A stretch of 37,559 nucleotides of DNA from NCBI GenBank assembly GCA_029552125.1, contig JAKPEE010000147.1:1-37559 (forward strand), read 5' to 3'. Numbering within the stretch: the stretch's first letter is position 1; every line of letters begins with the position of its first letter. The notes below the pieces were generated by a model, which saw only the letters and a list, made by a program, of their open reading frames with translations, did no database searches and was not told the origin of the DNA. This DNA is from Bacillota bacterium. Its GTDB lineage: Bacteria; Bacillota; Dethiobacteria; DTU022. A program made the translations under genes and the position numbers. Positions 1 to 7,359 of this stretch are shown piece by piece.

Positions 1-20
1 TGTATAATCTTATCTGACAT
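1..20 (-). CDS. 5' end of a CDS running off the left edge (MSDKII...); possibly a corrinoid methyltransferase (MttB-like) from context only
   Basis: Minus-strand ATG at 18-20 preceded by a strong SD (AAAGGAGG) at the expected spacing, co-oriented with the pyl operon; only 6 codons visible. Confidence 0.55.
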
Positions 21-154
21 GGTACGTAACCTCCTTTGGTTGGTATTTTGTGTGCTAACTTAATTCTACCAAACGGTTACGTCCATGTCATTTTTATTGG
101 ACTTCTATGAATTTGCGAAAAATATTATACTTTATCCAAACCCCTCAGCGCCCA

Positions 155-1654
155 TCAGGCAGAAACCCTCCCTTCAGAGTAGAGTTTCGGGTCCAGCGGG
201 GGGCCAACAAAATTACCGATTAGATACGCCACCACCGACACGGGAACGGTCAGGTAAATCACCATCTCCGCCCACAGGTGAATGGTAGTTCCGAAAATGT
301 TCACTTCCCAGATAATGGTATCCCAACCGGGCACATGTTCGCCGAAGGCAAAAACTGCCGCTATATAAGCGATGGTGGTGATCAGGCCGGCCACAGCAGA
401 GAACGTGCCGCCCATAGCCGTCTTTTTAAATGGCCACAGGAAAGCCCCCATGATCGGGATTAACGCCACTGAAATAAGAATAGCCGCCTGCAGCAGCCAG
501 ACCAGCATAATTCGCGGGAAAATGAACATTAACCCGTAGGAGAGAGCAAAGGTAAATAAGATCATCACCCGGGTGAGAAGCAGTGTTCTGTTTTCAGACA
601 GATCAGGCTTAAAGATCTTTTGCACAATATCGTAGGAAAGATTGGCCGCCCCGACCAGGGTGTAGGAGTCCACCGTGGACATGATTCCGGCCATGGCTCC
701 GGCGATGAACAGGCCCGCCACACCCACGGGTAAGAAACTAAGGACGGTGGTAAATACGGCCTGATCCTGGGTGATGATAAAGCCGGGATACTTGGCCCAG
801 GCAACCAGCCCCAGGGAAACCAGGACCTTGTCGATGAACAGCCAGAGGATAATCATGGCCATAAAGGCCCTTACCGCGGTCTTATGATCCCTGGCGGCAA
901 AAAAACGCTGGTAGAAAACCGGCTCGACCAGTATCGTCAAAGCCGAGGCGGCATAAACCCCCAGAATCAACCAGGAGAGGTAGCCGCCCAGGGGCTCCAG
1001 GTGCCATTCGGGGTTCAAAGCTAAAATGTTGCTCCAGCCTCCATAGGAGAAGAGAGCGATGGGCAGGGCCACCACTACGCCAATAAACATCAGGCCGAAC
1101 TGCATCATGTCGGTAAAAGCCACAGCCCAGAGTCCCCCCAAAAGGGTATAGAAGACGGCGAATCCCCCCCCCACCAGGGCGCCCAGCCATAACGGCCAGC
1201 CCAGGACCACATGAAATACTACCCCTACAGCCATGAGCTGCATCACCGGTATGCAATAGAGGAAACTGCCGATAGCGCCAAAAAAACGGGTTAATTTACC
1301 GTAAAAACGACCCAGAACATCAGGTAAAGACAGCTCGCCGAGCAATCTAAGCCGGGTAATGAGAAAGAAGGTTAGAACAATTAAGAGGAAGTAGTATGGC
1401 GGGTAGTAGGCAACATCGGCCACAATACCTTCGGCATAGATAAATCCCGCGTCGGCGAAGAAAAACATGCCACAGTAGTAGGAAGCCATCAGGGTGCCGA
1501 CCAGCAAAGGCAGGGTTAAAGCTCTTCCGGCGATCAAATAATCTTCAAATTCGTTCACCCTGCGGTAGAACCAGATGCCCACGTAGAGCATGGCCACAAA
1601 GTAGAGGGCAACCAGCACCCAGTCTACGGGATGAAGTGAAACATTTTCCAACAT
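155..1654 (-). CDS. Sodium:solute symporter (SSS) family permease
   Basis: 499 aa, many hydrophobic TM segments, SSS-like motifs (GRALTLP, GGLWAVAFTDMMQF, AGIMSTVDS). Confidence 0.85.
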   Translation of the reverse strand: MLENVSLHPVDWVLVALYFVAMLYVGIWFYRRVNEFEDYLIAGRALTLPLLVGTLMASYYCGMFFFADAGFIYAEGIVADVAYYPPYYFLLIVLTFFLITRLRLLGELSLPDVLGRFYGKLTRFFGAIGSFLYCIPVMQLMAVGVVFHVVLGWPLWLGALVGGGFAVFYTLLGGLWAVAFTDMMQFGLMFIGVVVALPIALFSYGGWSNILALNPEWHLEPLGGYLSWLILGVYAASALTILVEPVFYQRFFAARDHKTAVRAFMAMIILWLFIDKVLVSLGLVAWAKYPGFIITQDQAVFTTVLSFLPVGVAGLFIAGAMAGIMSTVDSYTLVGAANLSYDIVQKIFKPDLSENRTLLLTRVMILFTFALSYGLMFIFPRIMLVWLLQAAILISVALIPIMGAFLWPFKKTAMGGTFSAVAGLITTIAYIAAVFAFGEHVPGWDTIIWEVNIFGTTIHLWAEMVIYLTVPVSVVAYLIGNFVGPPLDPKLYSEGRVSA

Positions 1655-1701
1655 ACATTCCTCCTTTCATTTTGTTCCCCGGGGACCATGTTCCGCTGCC
1701 T

Positions 1702-2895
1702 TTAAAGGTGAACGCCTCCCCCCTTTCCCGCGGTGACGGCAGCCCGGTCATCTATTTTTATATGTAAATCGTGTTGTTTTGCTATTGATTCAAGCATGTC
1801 ATCGTGCCTGCTCCAAAGTTCAGCCATGGAGTCACCGTAAAAGATCACGATCGCCACCCAGTCCGCCCCCCTGCCGTAATTGGTGAGAGCCACATCGGCG
1901 CCGAAGAAGTTCTCCACTAAGGCCAAAGGGCCCACCTTGGAAATGACCCGTTCCCCGAGGATCTCCAGGGTCTCCCCGGAAACCCTGATCTGTTCATAAA
2001 TCACCGCCTTAGGCCGCTTTGCGGGCTTTAGCGCCGGCAAAATACCACGGGCAAAAATATCATAGAGGGGTTCCAGCATGTTAATACCGGTCGAGTGGTA
2101 AACCGTTATTGGGGTCTGGCTGGGCAGCCTGGCATCAATTTCTAAGACCTTCCAGCCATCTTTACTGTTGATTGCCTCCAGGTCCATGATCCCGGTTAGA
2201 TTTAGGGCCCGCGCTGTTTTAAGGGTCAACTGTTTTAAATCTTCAGCCTGTTTTTCGCTAAGCTTTGCCGGGGCCACCACTCTTTTGCAGTCAAATGCTT
2301 CGTCAACATGGATCTCGGTGATCTGCAAAGTCTGAAACTTCTCCCCACACCCCAGGATCTCCAGGGAATAGCCATGCCCTTCCACGAATTCTTCCACGAT
2401 CCAGCGGTTATGCGTATCTTGCTTTAACCGGCTTAAAAGCTTATTCAACTCGCTGGCCGATTCTACCCTGGTTACACCGCTGCTGCCGCTTAAACCGGAG
2501 GGTTTTATGAGAACTGGGAAGCGGCAAGCGGGCCAGGGTTCAGGCAGGGGCAGCTCCAGGGAACGGAAAAGCTGATTAGATTTTTGTTTGCATGAAGATA
2601 CACGGTATGACGCCCTGTCATAGGCAAGGGGCACGCCTTCCTGGGCGGTAATTTCCTGGAGCAGATCAAGAACAACAGCATCTTCCAGGGCGGGGATCAC
2701 AAAATCACACTCTTTAATGATCTTCCGCCAGGCCGCTACATCGGTAAGAAAGTTGACCCGGAAAAAGCTATGCGCCAAACCGGCGGCAGGGACGGCGCCC
2801 TCTTTGTCCATCACCACTATCTCCCAGCCGGCCCTGCGGGCCAGGTAGGCGGCTTCAAGGCCTTGCAAGTTGCCTCCGGCTATCGCTACTCTCAT
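1702..2895 (-). CDS. pylC: Pyrrolysine biosynthesis ATP-grasp ligase PylC
   Basis: ATP-grasp protein starting MRVAIAGGNLQGLEAAYLARRAGW, in a cluster with pylB/pylD/pylS/tRNA-Pyl. Confidence 0.93.
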   Translation of the reverse strand: MRVAIAGGNLQGLEAAYLARRAGWEIVVMDKEGAVPAAGLAHSFFRVNFLTDVAAWRKIIKECDFVIPALEDAVVLDLLQEITAQEGVPLAYDRASYRVSSCKQKSNQLFRSLELPLPEPWPACRFPVLIKPSGLSGSSGVTRVESASELNKLLSRLKQDTHNRWIVEEFVEGHGYSLEILGCGEKFQTLQITEIHVDEAFDCKRVVAPAKLSEKQAEDLKQLTLKTARALNLTGIMDLEAINSKDGWKVLEIDARLPSQTPITVYHSTGINMLEPLYDIFARGILPALKPAKRPKAVIYEQIRVSGETLEILGERVISKVGPLALVENFFGADVALTNYGRGADWVAIVIFYGDSMAELWSRHDDMLESIAKQHDLHIKIDDRAAVTAGKGGGVHL

Positions 2896-2905
2896 GGCTC
2901 TCTCC

Positions 2906-3997
2906 TTAGCCTGTTTTCGGTAATCTTTCCCTACTCCGGGCCAGCCAGTTTACGTAATCTTCCGGCGCGGCCGCTTCCAGGCCAAGCCGGGCCAGTTCGA
3001 CCGAAACACTTTGCACGGTCCGGCAGCCCTCGTCGATATCCAGGGTGCTGTTGGAGACCCCCCTTAACCCGCTGCGGGGCGGTATCAGGGAGGTGACCAC
3101 GTTGGCCCCCGCCTCCAGCCTGGCTTTAAGGCCTGCCAGGCCGTCCACGTCCAGGGAGGCCGGGATCAGTTTCTGCGGATAAAGCAAACGCATCAGGGCG
3201 ATAATCTTCAATTCACGGCTGCGCGGCGGAGTCGGTAGATGGGCCAGGGGAGTATTGGCTTGGGGCACAAAGCTCATGACCCGCACCTGTTCCGCGCCCA
3301 GCTCTCCCATGACCCGCAAAGAATGAACGATATCCCGCAGGCTTTCCCCTACGCCGGTAAGGATACCCTCTTCGATTAAAAAGCCCAATTGGCGAGCATC
3401 CTTTTTCCGGCTTAAACGCAAGTCATAATCCTGCTGCGGGCGCAAACGCTGAAAAAGAGAGCGGTTATGGGTTTCCTGGTAACAGGCGTACCAATCCACT
3501 CCTTCTTCAGCCAGTAAGCGAAGCGCCTCCCTGGATACCGTTCCCGGGGAAATCATCAAGGGGAGGCCGGTGTTTTCTTTAATCAGGCGCACCAGCTCCA
3601 GAAGCCGCTGTTCACCGCTTTGATCCGTGCAATAAAAAGGGTCCTCCCCCATGGTCATATCGAGCAGGTGCACTCCCGCATCGCGCAGCCCGACAGCCGC
3701 ATTGACCAGTTCTGCCGCGGATTTGCGGTACCTGGCCAACCCGCTGTTTAAAGCCCTGTAGCCGCAAAACGAACAATTGTTGCGGCACCAGGTGGAAAAA
3801 TAAAGGAAGCCGTACAAAAACACTTTCCGGCCGAAATATCGTTCCCGCAAGGCACAGGCTGTGCTGAACAACATCGATAAAGCCAGAGGGTTTTCCAGGC
3901 CCAGGATAAAGAGTGCCTCTTCATCAGTTAAGGGTATTTCGGCCCCGGCCTTGTTGAGGCAGTTCTCCAGTTTAATCATGTCACCACCGGCAGGCAT
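2906..3997 (-). CDS. pylB: Methylornithine synthase PylB (radical SAM)
   Basis: Radical-SAM CxxxCxxC motif (STWCRNNCSFCGYR), cluster context. Confidence 0.94.
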   Translation of the reverse strand: MPAGGDMIKLENCLNKAGAEIPLTDEEALFILGLENPLALSMLFSTACALRERYFGRKVFLYGFLYFSTWCRNNCSFCGYRALNSGLARYRKSAAELVNAAVGLRDAGVHLLDMTMGEDPFYCTDQSGEQRLLELVRLIKENTGLPLMISPGTVSREALRLLAEEGVDWYACYQETHNRSLFQRLRPQQDYDLRLSRKKDARQLGFLIEEGILTGVGESLRDIVHSLRVMGELGAEQVRVMSFVPQANTPLAHLPTPPRSRELKIIALMRLLYPQKLIPASLDVDGLAGLKARLEAGANVVTSLIPPRSGLRGVSNSTLDIDEGCRTVQSVSVELARLGLEAAAPEDYVNWLARSRERLPKTG

Positions 3998-4028
3998 GCG
4001 CGGCTCACCTTCACCTTGCCTAAATTGC

Positions 4029-4682
4029 TTAACCTTTTGATTTAATAAGCTCAGAAATTACCTTAACGCCTTCGTTGGCGTCCTCGGCGTAGGCGTCGGC
4101 CCCGATTCTCCTGGCCCAGCGTTCGGTAACCGGTGCGCCGCCCACCACGGTTTTATACTTGTCGCGCAAGCCCCGGCGGCGCAGTTCGTCTTCCAGATCT
4201 TTCTGGGCGCCCATGGTAGTGGTCAGGAGGGCGCTGGTACCAATCACGTCGACCTGCAGCTCTTCAGCTTTCTCAATGATAGTGGCGATCGGCACATCCC
4301 GCCCGGCGTCATACACTTCGAACCCGTGCGCTTTAAGCAAAGAGACGACGATTCCTTTACCGATATCATGGAAATCTCCTTCCACGGTGGCGATGAGCAC
4401 TTTACCGGCCGAAGCCTTCTTTTCTGCGGTTATGGCGGCATTAAGCATACCGGTTACTTCTTTCATTACTTCGGCGCACTGGATCAGCTCGGGCAAAAAA
4501 AGCTCTCCCCGCTCGAAAAGATCGCCCACCTTATTCAAGCCGGCGATAAATCCTTTTTCAAGCATAACCATGGGATCGATCTGCCTGGCCAGCGCCATGC
4601 GGGCCACTTCTTGAGCCCTGGTTATATCTCCATCGACAATGGCGTCAGCAGCCTCCTGAAACAGAGCTTGATCATCATGCAT
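4029..4682 (-). CDS. Corrinoid (cobalamin-binding) methyltransferase protein, MttC/MtbC type
   Basis: B12-binding signature VEGDFHDIGKGIV plus N-terminal helical cap domain; 217 aa. Confidence 0.92.
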   Translation of the reverse strand: MHDDQALFQEAADAIVDGDITRAQEVARMALARQIDPMVMLEKGFIAGLNKVGDLFERGELFLPELIQCAEVMKEVTGMLNAAITAEKKASAGKVLIATVEGDFHDIGKGIVVSLLKAHGFEVYDAGRDVPIATIIEKAEELQVDVIGTSALLTTTMGAQKDLEDELRRRGLRDKYKTVVGGAPVTERWARRIGADAYAEDANEGVKVISELIKSKG

Positions 4683-4766
4683 CCTTTATCCCTTCCTCCT
4701 TCTTTCTTTACGCATACTTAATGTTGCCGGGGAATCAACCGGACCGCGGCCCGGCCCTTTTAAAAG

Positions 4767-5621
4767 CTAGAAATCGTAACCGGAAACCGCCGCAAAAAGC
4801 ATTGTGGCCACGCCAATTTCCAGGGCATCATGCACAAATCTGCCTTTTACCGCCTCCACGGCTTCCGGAGTAAGGCCGTGAGGCACACCGGGAGCAACGA
4901 TAAAGGTACCGGGACGTATATGCAACGGGGTGATTAAGTTTGCCGCCGGACAGGCATCCACCAGAAGGTCGTGGCCGGCTAAACCCTGTTCGAGATTTTT
5001 TTCAATTTTTGCAGCCAGGCCCAGCTTTAGCTTCAGTTCTCTCTGCAGTTCGCTGCTGCGCGGTGCGGCGGTATCAAAAAGGGCCGGCTCCGCGCCCATC
5101 CGGCCCAGGGCCAGGGCAGCCCCTCTGCCCACCCGGCCGCATCCAATGAGCAGCACTTTTCTACCGGCCACGCCCCCGGCGATGCAATCTAAGACAGTGG
5201 CAAAACCAAGGCCTGTAGCCGCGGCATTATCAACAATTTTGCCCGTAGTTCGATTGAGAACAATAAAACGGCTGTCGTCGGCCATCATAACCAGGGCAGT
5301 TTCTTTTTCCAGGGCTTCAGCCAGCCCCGCCACATCGGTGGCGGAAGTAATATAAGAGCTGAAGCCCAGGTAGGCGGCGATGCCCGCCACGGCACTGGAA
5401 AAGCCTTCGATAAGGCCTTGTCCCGCAGTCACCGGCACTGCCGCCACTACCAGATCATGAAGATCGCGCTGCACCAGCTCCGGCGCCTGCACCGCCCTGG
5501 CGCCAATCTGTTTCAACGATAAACCCGTATTTTGCTGTAAACTAAGATCGTAGGAGGCCAGATTGTGAAGCAACTCCCGGGTATAGTCTGGGCTTAACCT
5601 GGTCAACTGCCCGCCCTCCAC
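4767..5621 (-). CDS. pylD: Pyrrolysine biosynthesis dehydrogenase PylD
   Basis: Rossmann motif LLIGCGRVGRGAALALGRMG, PylD-like C-terminus; ends at TAG (4767-4769). Confidence 0.92.
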   Translation of the reverse strand: MEGGQLTRLSPDYTRELLHNLASYDLSLQQNTGLSLKQIGARAVQAPELVQRDLHDLVVAAVPVTAGQGLIEGFSSAVAGIAAYLGFSSYITSATDVAGLAEALEKETALVMMADDSRFIVLNRTTGKIVDNAAATGLGFATVLDCIAGGVAGRKVLLIGCGRVGRGAALALGRMGAEPALFDTAAPRSSELQRELKLKLGLAAKIEKNLEQGLAGHDLLVDACPAANLITPLHIRPGTFIVAPGVPHGLTPEAVEAVKGRFVHDALEIGVATMLFAAVSGYDF

Positions 5622-5708
5622 GCTAGAATTAGGTAAACTGCAAGGATATCAGCGCCCAACCTGCCGCTTTTTTACCGGTGCCTTCCTTTGGCGAGTCATT
5701 GGATCTGC

Positions 5709-6548
5709 TCAGATGTTTAAACGAACTCCATCCAGGTAGCTGAGGCTTTTCGCATAACTCTTGATATTGTTGCTTTTCCGGGCCGCCATGGCCAGCCGCT
5801 CCAGGCCAAAGCCCAATCCCACCCAGTTTTCCGTAATCCCCCACGGAATATCCAGGGGGTGCGGTCCCATGGCGCCTGATCCCAGTTCCAGCTCCCCGCA
5901 AACTACATCCACTGTCTCTCCATACACTTCGGAGCTTGCGGTAACCAGTTCATACCGAACGATCCCTGCTGTTTCTACTACCAGTGCGGCCAGCTCTTTC
6001 AGTCTCGACCATCTTTGCTCCAACGGCAAGCCCATTTCCACCAGATTTAACATGGTAAATTCGCTCAAGTGCTGCGCACCCCGGGATTCCTTTCGAAAAC
6101 AGCTTCCGATTTCAAAGATAGACACCGGTTTTTCCCAGAGACGTAAAAGATCCACCAGCAAATAGTAAAGATTCGGCGCCAGCATGGGGCGCAGGCTCTT
6201 ATTCTTACTGACCCAGTAAACCTGGTCGAAAAGCCGATGCTTTTCCGTAATGTTCATCCTGGCCAGCAGTCTCCGGGACATCATGATAGGAGTACTGACC
6301 TGGACAAAACCGGCCCGGGTTAGCGCGCTCACCAGCTCACTCTCCATCCTCGAAAGCAGCGGCCGTTTTGTCTCTTCCCTTAAGCGGCACAGTTGCTTTT
6401 TGGCTGCCGCCACTAGCTCTTTTTCCAGCTCCAGAAAACTACGGTTACGCTCCACCGTGCTGGAAAAGGTTTTATTGAGACAGTCTGCACCGGCCTCAAA
6501 AGCGGCCAATCTCTGCTTTTGGGCGTTTGTCCAGGTTATCTCCATCAC
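5709..6548 (-). CDS. pylSc: Pyrrolysyl-tRNA synthetase catalytic subunit PylSc
   Basis: Class II aaRS core (RPMLAPNLYYLL, FEIGSCFRKES, GLGFGLERLAM); GTG (6546-6548) or ATG (6543-6545) start with SD AGGTAGGAG. Confidence 0.96.
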   Translation of the reverse strand: MMEITWTNAQKQRLAAFEAGADCLNKTFSSTVERNRSFLELEKELVAAAKKQLCRLREETKRPLLSRMESELVSALTRAGFVQVSTPIMMSRRLLARMNITEKHRLFDQVYWVSKNKSLRPMLAPNLYYLLVDLLRLWEKPVSIFEIGSCFRKESRGAQHLSEFTMLNLVEMGLPLEQRWSRLKELAALVVETAGIVRYELVTASSEVYGETVDVVCGELELGSGAMGPHPLDIPWGITENWVGLGFGLERLAMAARKSNNIKSYAKSLSYLDGVRLNI

Positions 6549-6563
6549 TGGCTCCTACCTTTT

Positions 6564-6635
6564 TGGCGAGGAGTCCGGGAGTTTCACCCGGCTGCACCGA
6601 TTTAGAGTCGGCGCGATCTTTCCGATCCACCCCCC
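6564..6635 (-). tRNA. pylT: tRNA-Pyl (anticodon CUA)
   Basis: Minus strand GGGGGGTGGATCGGAAAGATCGCGCCGACTCTAAATCGGTGCAGCCGGGTGAAACTCCCGGACTCCTCGCCA: 7-bp acceptor (with G-U), 6-bp anticodon stem CGCCGA/TCGGTG, loop CTCTAAA with CUA, encoded CCA. Confidence 0.96.
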
Positions 6636-6680
6636 GGATAAATCAAGAACCCTGATCGCAATACTCCTGTGCAAGCCTGT

Positions 6681-7076
6681 CTATTTAAATTCCTCCACTG
6701 TATTAGCCGGCACCTCCGGCCCGGATTCATGCAGCAGGGAACCCCAGCCACGCTTAAAATATGTAGCGGCGTATTTCTCCACTTTCCAGGCCGGAATACC
6801 GCACTTTGGACACACCTCGCGGTACCACTTGTTACGCAGCCAGCGGGAAGCCCGGCTATTACGGGAATCATGAATAATAAAAGTTTCCCGGCAGTGAGTG
6901 GTAATTTCCATCAGGTTTCCCTGAATATTAATCGTTTTTATACCGTGCAGTATCCCTTTCCGGGAAGGCCAGAGCTTGATTTTTTGCACCAGTCTGGCTG
7001 TATTTACCCTTTTCCGGTAATATATTTTTTTTACCTCTTTTACCTTTGGCTGGTCGCCGGTTACCGCTTGTTCCAT
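6681..7076 (-). CDS. pylSn: Pyrrolysyl-tRNA synthetase tRNA-binding subunit PylSn
   Basis: 131 aa basic protein with PylSn-like His/Cys zinc-site arrangement (..VCPKCGIPAWKVEKYAATYFKRGWG), immediately upstream of pylT; ends at TAG. Confidence 0.9.
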   Translation of the reverse strand: MEQAVTGDQPKVKEVKKIYYRKRVNTARLVQKIKLWPSRKGILHGIKTINIQGNLMEITTHCRETFIIHDSRNSRASRWLRNKWYREVCPKCGIPAWKVEKYAATYFKRGWGSLLHESGPEVPANTVEEFK

Positions 7077-7139
7077 TCGCTAACCCCCGTTAGCATACTG
7101 CCCGGCTGAAAACTCTGGCATTTGACAATAATACTAACA

Positions 7140-7154
7140 GCAATAAATATGCCA
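7140..7154 (-). promoter_or_regulatory. sigma54 (RpoN) -24/-12 promoter of the pyl operon
   Basis: Minus strand TGGCATATTTATTGC versus consensus TGGCAC-N5-TTGC; 64 bp upstream of pylSn. Confidence 0.85.
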
Positions 7155-7227
7155 AGATGGATGATGTCTTTTTTTTGAGCAAAGCCCTTCTATATAACAC
7201 TTCTCCGGGAAAAGCTGTAGAGGTTGC

Positions 7228-7245
7228 TGTCTTATGGTTAAGACA
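7228..7245. promoter_or_regulatory. Palindrome TGTCTTA-TGGT-TAAGACA, candidate enhancer-binding site
   Basis: Perfect 7-bp arms, upstream of the sigma54 promoter. Confidence 0.55.
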
Positions 7246-7265
7246 TAGTGGGTGGACAAATGGCA

Positions 7266-7311
7266 AAGGGTGAGACGAAAAACGTTGAATATCAGCTTTT
7301 GTCTCACCCTT
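7266..7311. repeat. 11-bp perfect inverted repeat AAGGGTGAGAC...GTCTCACCCTT, candidate upstream activating sequence
   Basis: Arms 7266-7276 and 7301-7311; no U-tract on either strand; related half-sites upstream of the regulator gene. Confidence 0.5.
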
Positions 7312-7359
7312 GATACAAATTGAAGGTTTTTCACATTATTTAGACACTTTTATATTGTT

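Noticed and set aside
6250-6873. 207-aa plus-strand ORF across pylSc/tRNA-Pyl/pylSn
   Set aside because: Antisense shadow ORF over well-supported pyl genes with no plausible product
7266-7311. Inverted repeat as a rho-independent terminator of the EBP gene
   Set aside because: 24-nt loop and no U-tract on the minus strand after the repeat; position fits regulatory sites better
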